DNA from: Burkholderiales bacterium
GTDB lineage: Bacteria; Pseudomonadota; Gammaproteobacteria; Burkholderiales; CAIKXV01
Reading direction: 5' to 3'
Assembly: GCA_014379045.1 (NCBI GenBank)
Contig: JACMMK010000354.1
Location: 1 to 5,151, forward strand
DNA: 5,151 nt
Part shown: positions 1 to 5,151 of the stretch, piece after piece
Layout: the number at the start of each line of letters is the position of its first letter
Position numbering within the stretch: the stretch's first letter is position 1
Made by a program: the position numbers and the translations under genes
Notes under the pieces: model-generated
Database searches by the model: none
What the model saw: only the letters and a program-made list of their open reading frames with translations
What the model was told of the DNA's origin: nothing

Positions 1-638
1 GCGAACGGCTCGGCGGCCGGCAACGCGACGAATGCGACATCGGTCTCACCGATGATCAACGCGGTCATCCCCGGGCCCGCGCCCTTGTACGGCACATGCA
101 GCATCTTCGTGCCGGTCGCGCCCAGCAGCATCTCGGTCGCGAGATGGGCGATGGTCCCGGCGCCCGAGGTGCCGTAAGCGAGGAACCCCGGCTTCGCGCG
201 CGCGAGGCGGATGAGCTCGGCGATCCGTTTCGCCGGCACACGCGGGTTGACCGCGACGACATACGGCGTCAACGCCATGCTGCCGAGCGGCACCAGATCC
301 TTGACCGGGTCGTAGCCGACGCGCGGTTGCACCAGCGGGCCGATGACCAGGCTCGAGGTATTACCCACGCCGAGCGTGTAGCCGTCCGGCGCGGACTTCG
401 CGACCAGCTCCATGCCGGTGGTCGCACCCGCGCCCGGCCGGTTCTCGAGCAATACCGGCTGCGCCCAGAGCTCCGCGAGCTTCGGCCCGACCAGCCGGAC
501 GATCAGGTCGTTCGGGCCGCCGGGAGCGAACGGCACGACGATGCGTACCGGCTTGACCGGAAATGCACCCACCGGCGCTTGCGCGGCGGCGAGGGTGACG
601 ACACTCGTGCCGACGAGCAACCCGACCGCCCGCAGCAC
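1..638 (-). CDS. Bug/TctC-family periplasmic solute-binding protein, 3' end beyond the left edge
   Basis: Partial gene: 212 codons are visible and the C-terminal third lies outside the window (family members are about 320-330 residues). The product should be a secreted periplasmic receptor for a small organic anion or amide, of the kind used by tripartite tricarboxylate transporters. Visible in the protein: a hydrophobic signal peptide at about residues 1-21 ending in LAAAQA; the first ligand-loop region VPFAPGGPND at 35-44; the ENRPGAGA motif from 65; APDGYT near 83-88; and the family signature HVPYKG starting at H181. I chose the GTG at 636-638 because the signal peptide follows at once. 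A TTG two codons upstream (642-644) and an ATG at 780-782 are in frame. The ATG would bury the signal peptide behind 48 polar, Arg-rich residues, and no start has a clear Shine-Dalgarno, so the start is uncertain. It lies downstream of another Bug gene on the same strand. The ligand cannot be read from the sequence. Confidence 0.9.
   Translation of the reverse strand, partial: MLRAVGLLVGTSVVTLAAAQAPVGAFPVKPVRIVVPFAPGGPNDLIVRLVGPKLAELWAQPVLLENRPGAGATTGMELVAKSAPDGYTLGVGNTSSLVIGPLVQPRVGYDPVKDLVPLGSMALTPYVVAVNPRVPAKRIAELIRLARAKPGFLAYGTSGAGTIAHLATEMLLGATGTKMLHVPYKGAGPGMTALIIGETDVAFVALPAAEPF
82..99 (-). repeat. Copy 1 of an 18-bp exact repeat encoding the HVPYKG motif
   Basis: The plus-strand bases cccttgtacggcacatgc occur here and again at 4782-4799. 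Both copies encode the family motif HVPYKG in two different Bug genes. This is shared coding sequence at a conserved motif, not a mobile or regulatory repeat. Confidence 0.8.
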
Positions 639-867
639 GTGCAATGAGAAGCTCGGATGCCTGCAGCGTGCGCTTGCGCCATCGCGCGGTGCGCGCGGCT
701 GGTCTTCATCACGCAGGCGTGTGGCATCGAACAGCAGCGAGTCATCGTCTGCCAGGCGTCGTGGAGCATGGGGTCGTCGCATCGGGTGCTGAGCCGGAAA
801 TCGGAACTACCGCCGAAGCAAGAACAGGGCCGCACCGCTGCGTCCACGTCGAGTCACGCGCTGACGA
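639..867. other. Intergenic stretch between two minus-strand Bug genes, no convincing gene
   Basis: This 229-bp gap separates the stop of the downstream-facing Bug gene (868) from the proposed start of the next one (638). Open frames across it encode Arg-, Cys- and His-rich sequence without any recognisable domain and look like high-GC shadow frames. If the neighbouring gene actually starts at the ATG at 780-782, the gap shrinks to 85 bp. I see no good sigma-70 promoter. The only hairpin just after the 868 stop (853-865) has a 4-bp stem and no T-run. The gap is long enough to hold a promoter for the left-hand gene, so the two Bug genes may not form one operon. Confidence 0.55.
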
Positions 868-1863
868 TCACTCCGCCTTCGCGCCGGCCAGCTTGACCAG
901 CTTCCCGTACTTCTCGATCTCGCGCTTGAAGAACGGCACGAACTCGGCCGGTGCCATCCACGCCGCCTCGGCGCCGTCGCGTTCCATCGCGGTGCGCACC
1001 GTCGCCGAGCCATGCGCCTTGCGGATCTCGGCGGTGAGCCGTTCCTGGATCGCCGCGGGCGTGCCGGCCGGCGCGAAGATGCCGTACCAGATGTCGATCG
1101 CATAACCGGGAAAGAACGCACTCATCGGCGGCGCCTCGGGCAACGCGCTGGAGGACTTCGGCGTCGTCACCGCGAGGATGCGCAACTTGCCCGCGCGCAC
1201 ATGCGGCATCGCGCTGATCAGCGTGGTGAAGCCCATGTCGAGCTCGCCGCCGAGCAGTGCGGCGATCACCGGCGGCCCGCCCTTGTACGGAATGTGCGTG
1301 AGATCGATGCCGGCGGAGATCCGGAACAGCTCCCCCGACAGATGGCTGCTGGTGCCGTTGCCGTTCGACCCGAAGTTGAGCCCCCCGCGCGTCTTCTTCG
1401 CCACCGCGACCAGATCCTTGACGCCCTTGACCGGCACCAGCGGATGCACGGCGAGCACGAGCGGCGCGCTCGCCACCAGTGCGAGCGGGGCGAGATCGGT
1501 CAGTGCGTTGTAGTTGAGCTTCTGATAGAGCGAGGCGTTGATCACCAGCGAATTCGAGCTCAACATGATCGTGTAGCCATCCGCCGGCGCCTTCGCGACG
1601 ATCTCTGCGCCAAGGTTGCCGCCCGCGCCGGCGCGATTGTCGACGGTGATCGGTTGGCCGAGCGACTCGGCGAGCTGCAGCGCGAACTGGCGCGCGAGGG
1701 TGTCGGTGCCGCCGCCGGGCGGGAAGGGCACGACCAGGCGCAGCGACTTCGTCGGATAGGTTTGTGCGGAAACCGTGCCGGCGAGACTGAGCGCTGCGAG
1801 GCCGAAGGCGACCGCAAGTGCCCGGGCCTCGCGGCCTGTACCGGGTGTACGAGTTGTTTGCAT
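868..1863 (-). CDS. Bug/TctC-family periplasmic solute-binding protein (331 aa)
   Basis: Complete gene of normal length for the family. The product is a periplasmic receptor with the two-domain Venus-flytrap fold of Bug/TctC proteins; its ligand is unknown. Visible: a signal peptide at residues 1-33 (Arg-containing n-region, hydrophobic core from about 15, cleavage likely at TVSA/QTYP); the first ligand loop PFPPGGGTD at 46-54 followed by LAR; VDNRAGAGG at 74-82; PADGYT at 93-98; SSHLSGELF in the middle; HIPYKG starting at H190; and the C-terminal block with APAGTPAA. The ATG at 1861-1863 has AGGAGG four bases upstream. The same frame stays open far upstream, but that part is antisense to the M24 gene and has no secretion signal, so it was excluded. 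The gene is divergent from the M24 hydrolase gene across 72 bp, which makes shared control and a linked substrate plausible. Family assignment is firm; ligand and transporter partner are not. Confidence 0.96.
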   Translation of the reverse strand: MQTTRTPGTGREARALAVAFGLAALSLAGTVSAQTYPTKSLRLVVPFPPGGGTDTLARQFALQLAESLGQPITVDNRAGAGGNLGAEIVAKAPADGYTIMLSSNSLVINASLYQKLNYNALTDLAPLALVASAPLVLAVHPLVPVKGVKDLVAVAKKTRGGLNFGSNGNGTSSHLSGELFRISAGIDLTHIPYKGGPPVIAALLGGELDMGFTTLISAMPHVRAGKLRILAVTTPKSSSALPEAPPMSAFFPGYAIDIWYGIFAPAGTPAAIQERLTAEIRKAHGSATVRTAMERDGAEAAWMAPAEFVPFFKREIEKYGKLVKLAGAKAE

Positions 1864-1867
1864 GGAG

Positions 1868-1873
1868 CCTCCT
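1868..1873 (-). promoter_or_regulatory. Strong Shine-Dalgarno for the 868-1863 gene
   Basis: On the minus strand this reads AGGAGG, a full match to the core anti-SD complement, four bases before the ATG at 1863. It fixes the start of this Bug gene in a frame that is otherwise open for hundreds of bases upstream. The SD sits in a small inverted repeat, GGAG-G-CTCC (1864-1872), which could form a weak hairpin at the ribosome site; that last point is inference only. Confidence 0.85.
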
Positions 1874-1927
1874 CGAGCGGACCCGGAATGGTATGCGAGT
1901 GCACGCCTGCCGTCGCTGGCGCTGGTG

Positions 1928-1933
1928 GATAAT
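1928..1933 (+). promoter_or_regulatory. Possible -10 element for the M24 gene
   Basis: GATAAT differs from TATAAT only at the first base. If used, transcription would begin near 1939-1941, after the first ATG at 1936, so translation would have to start at the ATG at 1963, which has its own SD-like GGTGAAG at 1950-1956. No -35 match supports it, so this is tentative. Confidence 0.25.
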
Positions 1934-1935
1934 GC

Positions 1936-3126
1936 ATGTCCGTCACACTGGTGAAGTCTCCGATGACTGCAGATGCCGAGCGCGCGGCTTCCGCCCGCAA
2001 GACCCGCGCCGATGCGATGGGCAACCTCGCGTTGCTCGAGCGCGCGATCGACGAGAGTCCGTACGATGCGGTGATCGCAGTGTCGCCCGAGAACGTGCGC
2101 TATGCCGCCGATGTGCATATCGCGACCCAGCGGAGCATCCGCGACCGTCTCGCGTTCGTCGTCTGGCCGAAGGGCGGCGAGCCGGTGCTGCTGGTGTGCG
2201 TGATCGAAGCGGCGTATGCGAAGAAGCATTCGTGGATGCATGACGTACGCGGTTACCAGGAGTTCGAACCGGGGCCGGTAAAGGCGCTCGCCGAACTGCT
2301 GCGCGAGATGAAGCTCGATGCGGCCCGTGTCGCGCTCGAGACCGACTACCTCGCCGCCGCGTACTACAACGATTTGGTCGCGCAGTGTCCGCAGTTGAAG
2401 ATCGGCGCGGCCGAGCCGGTGTTCGCGCGCGCGCGCATGCAGAAGACACCCGCGGAGGTTACGCAGCTCGTCGCTGCGTTTCACGCGACCGAGGAGGCGT
2501 TCCTGCACGCGTTCACGTCGGTGAAGATCGGCGACACCGAGAAACAGATCGCGGTGCGCCTCGCCGAGCGGATGCTGACCGAGGGTGCCGATCAGGTGAC
2601 GTCCAACTACTGCAATGCCGGCGCGAATACCGGCTTTCCGCACATGGTGCCCTCGGCGTATCGCGTGCAGACAGGCGACCTGGTCAAGTCGGATTCGGGC
2701 GGCATGTTCCGCCAGTACTTCTCCAACGTCGGGCGCACCGCGATCGCGGGTCGCGCGAGCGCGAAGGACGTTTCGGTATGGAAGCACCTGCGCGACATCC
2801 ACCATGCGGTGATCGAGCAGTGTCGCGCCGGGCGCACCGGCGCCGAACTGTTTCAGCTCGCGAAACAGCGGCAGGAGCAGGCGGGGCTCGCGTTCCCGTA
2901 TTCACACAACGGCCACTCGCTCGGGCTCAACATCCACGAACACCCGATCATCAATGCGCACGAACACCTGCCTTACCAGGCCGGCATGATCACCACGGTG
3001 GAGACGCGCGCGCGCTGGCCCGGCGAACTCGGCTATCACATGGAAGATCTGATCGAGATCACCGACGGCGCGCCGATCTGGCATGCGCGCTGTTTCCGGA
3101 ACGAAGAACTGCTCGTCGTCGGCTGA
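1936..3126 (+). CDS. M24-family (Xaa-Pro peptidase/creatinase-like) hydrolase with an Asn at one metal-ligand position
   Basis: A 396-residue cytoplasmic protein with no signal peptide. Residues about 30-165 form a creatinase-type N-terminal domain (SPENVRYAADV), and about 170-390 form the pita-bread catalytic domain. By motif and spacing against E. coli aminopeptidase P, I see the active-site His as H236 (FPHM), the first Asp ligand D253 (KSDSGG), the His ligand H327 (GHSLGL), H334 (NIHEHP), and Glu ligands E356 (TVET) and E370 (HMEDLIEI). The second Asp, expected exactly 11 residues after D253, is N264 (YFSNVGRT). M24 members cleave Xaa-Pro bonds, but creatinase and ectoine hydrolase are non-peptidase relatives acting on C-N bonds, so the substrate is open. 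The ATG at 1936 has a weak GGTGGA upstream. The ATG at 1963 (residue 10), with GGTGAAG six bases before it, is a serious alternative and costs nothing from the fold. It is flanked by Bug genes on both sides. It is not a methionine aminopeptidase, given its N-terminal domain. Confidence 0.93.
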   Translation: MSVTLVKSPMTADAERAASARKTRADAMGNLALLERAIDESPYDAVIAVSPENVRYAADVHIATQRSIRDRLAFVVWPKGGEPVLLVCVIEAAYAKKHSWMHDVRGYQEFEPGPVKALAELLREMKLDAARVALETDYLAAAYYNDLVAQCPQLKIGAAEPVFARARMQKTPAEVTQLVAAFHATEEAFLHAFTSVKIGDTEKQIAVRLAERMLTEGADQVTSNYCNAGANTGFPHMVPSAYRVQTGDLVKSDSGGMFRQYFSNVGRTAIAGRASAKDVSVWKHLRDIHHAVIEQCRAGRTGAELFQLAKQRQEQAGLAFPYSHNGHSLGLNIHEHPIINAHEHLPYQAGMITTVETRARWPGELGYHMEDLIEITDGAPIWHARCFRNEELLVVG

Positions 3127-3168
3127 CGCGCGTGGGTCGCGCGGCGGGATGTGGGTCGGCCGGACCGC
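3127..3168. other. Convergent gap between the M24 gene and a Bug gene
   Basis: The two stops face each other across 42 very GC-rich bases. The interval has an 8-bp direct repeat GTGGGTCG (3132-3139 and 3151-3158) and a short GGTC/GACC inverted repeat with a 5-base loop at 3154-3166. There is no T-run on either strand, so I do not call an intrinsic terminator. Confidence 0.5.
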
Positions 3169-4251
3169 TCACGACCCTTCGGACTTGATCCCCGACTTGC
3201 GGATCACCGGGCCCCAGCGCTCGAACTCGCTGCGGAAGAACGCGCCGAACTGATCCGGCGACATCGGCTTCAGGATCGCGCCGTCGTCGGTCAGGCGCCG
3301 GCGCACCTCCGGGTCGGCGAGCGCGCCGTTAACTGCGACGTTCAGCCGCGCGACGATCTCGGGCGGCGTCTTCGGCGGCGCATGCAGCGAATACCAGGTG
3401 GTCATGTCGTAACCCTTGACCGTCTCGCCGATCGAGGCGACATCGGGCAGCGCGGTCGAGCGTGTCCCCGACGCGATGCCGATCGCGCGCAACCGACCGG
3501 CGCGCATGTGCGGCGCGCCCGAGGGAATCGTTACGAACATCGACATCACCTGACCGCCGAGCAGGTCACCGATGGCCGGTGCGCCGCTGCGGTAGGGAAC
3601 GTGCGTCAACGTGACGCCGGTCAGCTGCTGCAGCACCACGGCATTCAGATGCTGCGACGACCCGACGCCGGACGAGGCATAGGTGAGCTCGCCCGGCCGT
3701 GCGCGCGCGAGCGCGAGGTACTCCTTCAGGTTCTTCACCGGCAGCGACGGATGCACCGCGAACACGTTCGGCACGAGGGTGAGCAACGCGACATGCGTCT
3801 GCTCGCGCGGATCGTACGGCAGCTTGTCGAACAGATAGAAGTTGAGGACATGGCTCGACAGCCCGCCGAGGGTGACGGTGTAACCGTCGGCAGGCGCCTT
3901 GGCACCGGCGTCCGCGCCGATGATCCCCGATGCGCCGCCGCGGTTGTCGACGATGATCGACGTGCCGAGAATCTCGGCTGCGCGCTGGGTGATCACGCGC
4001 GACACGATGTCGGCAGCCCCGCCGGGTGCGAATGGCACGATCCAGCGGATCGGTTTCGTCGGTTTCCAGTCCGACAGCGGCGCCGGCGGAGCCGTTTGCG
4101 CGATCGATCGTCCGGCGAACGGCGGCGAGTATGCGACGACGAGCGTTAACGCAAAGAGCGCCGCCCGCGCCGCGCTTGGCAACGTCGATACGGGTGCTCG
4201 TCGCGGCCGCTGCACACGCAGGGGCGACTGGAATTGAATGGTCGATCTCAT
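3169..4251 (-). CDS. Bug/TctC-family periplasmic solute-binding protein with a long leader (360 aa)
   Basis: Complete gene for a periplasmic receptor of the Bug/TctC family, ligand unknown. Visible: an Arg-rich n-region of about 29 residues, a hydrophobic core at about 30-46, and likely cleavage near RSIA/QT (residue 51); then a Pro-rich linker. The first ligand loop VPFAPGGAAD is at 72-81, VDNRGGASG at 101-109, PADGYT at 120-125, SSQHLNAV in the middle, HVPYRS starting at H217, and the C-terminal region with LHAPPKTPPE. At 360 residues it is some 30 longer than its neighbours, and the excess is in the leader. The ATG at 4249-4251 is preceded by GAGGTGGCG, a good Shine-Dalgarno, so the long leader looks genuine. 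The reading frame extends further upstream without any signal and was not used. It follows the 4364 Bug gene on the same strand after 112 bp, so the two may be co-transcribed. HVPYRS in place of the usual HVPYKG hints at a different pocket from the neighbours, by inference. Confidence 0.95.
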   Translation of the reverse strand: MRSTIQFQSPLRVQRPRRAPVSTLPSAARAALFALTLVVAYSPPFAGRSIAQTAPPAPLSDWKPTKPIRWIVPFAPGGAADIVSRVITQRAAEILGTSIIVDNRGGASGIIGADAGAKAPADGYTVTLGGLSSHVLNFYLFDKLPYDPREQTHVALLTLVPNVFAVHPSLPVKNLKEYLALARARPGELTYASSGVGSSQHLNAVVLQQLTGVTLTHVPYRSGAPAIGDLLGGQVMSMFVTIPSGAPHMRAGRLRAIGIASGTRSTALPDVASIGETVKGYDMTTWYSLHAPPKTPPEIVARLNVAVNGALADPEVRRRLTDDGAILKPMSPDQFGAFFRSEFERWGPVIRKSGIKSEGS

Positions 4252-4363
4252 CGCCACCTCATCAAGCAATCGATGTGCCGACATTCCCAGGTGTCGCGCG
4301 CGTCGAACGTCGAGTTGCTGCCGTTCATCGAGCGGATGCGCCGGCGCGTGCGCACGGCTTCCG
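4252..4363. other. Short gap between two same-strand Bug genes
   Basis: These 112 bp hold the ribosome site of the downstream Bug gene and nothing else I can recognise. There is no hairpin followed by a T-run after the TAG stop of the upstream gene, and no clear promoter hexamer pair. Read-through from the upstream gene is therefore possible. Confidence 0.45.
4255..4260 (-). promoter_or_regulatory. Shine-Dalgarno for the 3169-4251 gene
   Basis: On the minus strand GAGGTG lies three bases before the ATG at 4251, with its GAGG core five bases away. It decides the start within a frame open to 4494 and supports the unusually long leader of this Bug protein. Confidence 0.75.
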
Positions 4364-5151
4364 CTAGTCACCGCTCTGGATTTTCGCCTCGCGCACCAGC
4401 CTCTCCCAGCGCGTGAGCTCGCCGCGGATATGCGTGGCGAAGGCCTGTGGCGTACCCCCGACCGGCGTCGCGCCATCTGCGAGCAACTGCTCACGCATCG
4501 ACGGCAGGCGGATGATGCGTGCGAACTCGCCGGCGAGCCGTTCGATCACGGCGTCGGGAGTGCCCGCGGGCACCACCACGCCGTACCACGACGCGGTCTC
4601 GTAGCCGGAGACGCCCGCTTCGGCGACGGTGGGCAGCGCAGGCGTCACCGCCGAGCGGGTCGACCCGGTCGTGGCGATGCCGCGCAGCTTGCCGGCGGTC
4701 ACGTGCGGCATGATCGCCACCACGCTGCTGAACATCAGCTCGACGCGTCCGCCGAGCAGGTCGGTCAGTGCCGGGGCGAGCCCCTTGTACGGCACATGCT
4801 CGATCTTCACCTGGGCGAGCGAGGCGAACAGCTCTGCGGCCATGTGCGAAGAACTCGCGCGCCCGTTCGAGGCATAGTTGAGTCGACCGGGCCGAGTGCG
4901 CGCGAGCGCGATCAGGTCCTTCACCGATTTCACCGGCAGCGACGGATGCACGACGAGGATCAGCGGCGAGATCGCGAGCAGGCTCACCGGGGCGAAGTCG
5001 CGCACCGGGTCGTAGGACAGCTTGCCGCCGAGCGCGGGGTTGATGCCGTGCGTCGCGACGCCGGCGAGGAACATCGTATAGCCGTCGGCCGGCGCGCGCG
5101 CCGCGAGGTCGGCGCCGATCGCCCCGCCTGCGCCGGCACGGTTGTCGATCA
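4364..5151 (-). CDS. Bug/TctC-family periplasmic solute-binding protein, 5' end beyond the right edge
   Basis: Partial gene: 261 codons are visible and about 60-70 N-terminal residues, including the expected signal peptide and first ligand loop, are off the window. The visible protein begins inside the IDNRAGAGG motif, continues with APADGYT, KLSYDPVRDFAPV, VHPSLPVKSVKDL and SSHMAAELF, carries HVPYKG at 4781-4798, and ends with the usual C-terminal helix block (VPAGTPDAVIERLA, then ELTRWERLVREA). It stops at TAG (4364-4366), while the two other complete minus-strand stops are TGA. A Met codon at 5072-5074 lies in the middle of the conserved fold and is not the start. It is the first visible gene of a minus-strand pair with the 3169-4251 Bug gene. 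Family assignment is firm, ligand unknown. Confidence 0.93.
   Translation of the reverse strand, partial: IDNRAGAGGAIGADLAARAPADGYTMFLAGVATHGINPALGGKLSYDPVRDFAPVSLLAISPLILVVHPSLPVKSVKDLIALARTRPGRLNYASNGRASSSHMAAELFASLAQVKIEHVPYKGLAPALTDLLGGRVELMFSSVVAIMPHVTAGKLRGIATTGSTRSAVTPALPTVAEAGVSGYETASWYGVVVPAGTPDAVIERLAGEFARIIRLPSMREQLLADGATPVGGTPQAFATHIRGELTRWERLVREAKIQSGD
4782..4799 (-). repeat. Copy 2 of an 18-bp exact repeat encoding the HVPYKG motif
   Basis: Identical to 82-99 and in the same position within the Bug fold. The sequence around it differs between the two genes, so recent duplication or gene conversion of the whole region is not indicated. Confidence 0.8.

Larger units (their letters stand above)
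1864..1935. promoter_or_regulatory. Divergent intergenic region between a Bug gene and the M24 hydrolase gene
   Basis: These 72 bp must hold at least the ribosome sites, and probably the promoters, of two divergently transcribed genes. On the plus strand GATAAT at 1928-1933 matches the sigma-70 -10 consensus at five of six positions and stands out in a GC-rich context. No clear -35 hexamer lies 16-18 bp upstream of it. On the minus strand no convincing promoter was found. No strong operator palindrome is visible, and no regulator gene lies beside it. Confidence 0.45.

Noticed and set aside
503..847. 114-codon minus-strand open frame covering the gap between the two left Bug genes
   Set aside because: Cys/Arg/Ser-rich with no recognisable domain, and its 3' half overlaps the conserved Bug coding frame. 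I see no SD before its first Met.
853..865. GTCA/TGAC inverted repeat just after the 868 stop
   Set aside because: Only a 4-bp stem with a 5-base loop and no following T-run on the minus strand; too weak for an intrinsic terminator.
1012..1932. 306-codon plus-strand open frame opposite the 868-1863 Bug gene
   Set aside because: Arg-rich composition with no motif; it mirrors codon structure of the real gene on the other strand.
1864..2805. Upstream extension of the 868-1863 Bug frame to a 645-codon open frame antisense to the M24 gene
   Set aside because: The added 314 residues are His/Arg-rich with no domain, lie opposite a clearly conserved enzyme gene, and would place the signal peptide in mid-protein. 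The strong SD at 1868-1873 marks the real start.
3154..3166. GGTC/GACC inverted repeat in the convergent gap
   Set aside because: The 4-bp stem and missing T-run on both strands do not support a bidirectional terminator.
2385..3188. 267-codon plus-strand open frame overlapping the M24 gene in another frame
   Set aside because: Arg-rich, no motif, and the overlapping frame carries all M24 motifs at the correct spacing.
3151..4149. 332-codon plus-strand open frame opposite the 3169-4251 Bug gene
   Set aside because: Same pattern of an Arg/Asp/His-rich shadow in high-GC coding sequence; the minus-strand frame has the complete Bug motif set.
4364..5074. Taking the ATG at 5074 as the start of the right-hand Bug gene
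   Set aside because: The frame continues upstream to the window edge through the conserved IDNRAGAGG and APADGYT motifs, so this Met is internal.

Overview
The window is a high-GC stretch (G/C at most third codon positions) that reads as a proteobacterial chromosome, most likely Burkholderiales or a relative. This placement rests on four clustered genes for Bug/TctC-type periplasmic solute-binding proteins, a family greatly expanded in Bordetella, Cupriavidus, Achromobacter and similar genera. Composition and family content are the only evidence, so the taxonomy is an inference.

Layout from left to right. (1) The minus-strand 5' part of a Bug protein, running off the left edge (start near 638). 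(2) A 229-bp stretch with no convincing gene. (3) A complete minus-strand Bug protein (868-1863) with a strong Shine-Dalgarno. (4) A 72-bp divergent intergenic region. (5) A plus-strand gene (1936-3126) for a 396-residue M24-family (Xaa-Pro peptidase/creatinase-like) hydrolase. (6) A 42-bp convergent gap. (7) A complete minus-strand Bug protein (3169-4251) with a good Shine-Dalgarno and a long N-terminal leader. (8) A 112-bp gap. (9) A fourth minus-strand Bug protein (4364 to beyond the right edge), lacking only its N-terminus in this window.

The single enzyme is thus flanked on each side by a pair of minus-strand binding proteins. Bug proteins bind small, usually carboxylated or amide-containing molecules in the periplasm. 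Some feed tripartite tricarboxylate transporters (TctA/TctB), and many are orphans. No TctA, TctB or regulator gene is visible here. A reasonable but unproven reading is a small catabolic or scavenging island: one or more Bug proteins capture an amide- or peptide-like compound and the cytoplasmic M24 enzyme hydrolyses it. The divergent pair at 868-1863 and 1936-3126 is the best candidate for a functional couple.

The most notable detail is in the M24 enzyme. The second of the two Asp metal ligands of the family is replaced by Asn (N264), while the other ligand positions are kept. This raises doubt about a standard dimetal aminopeptidase and makes a creatinase-like or otherwise atypical C-N hydrolase possible. 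No RNA gene, insertion sequence, CRISPR array or convincing terminator was seen.
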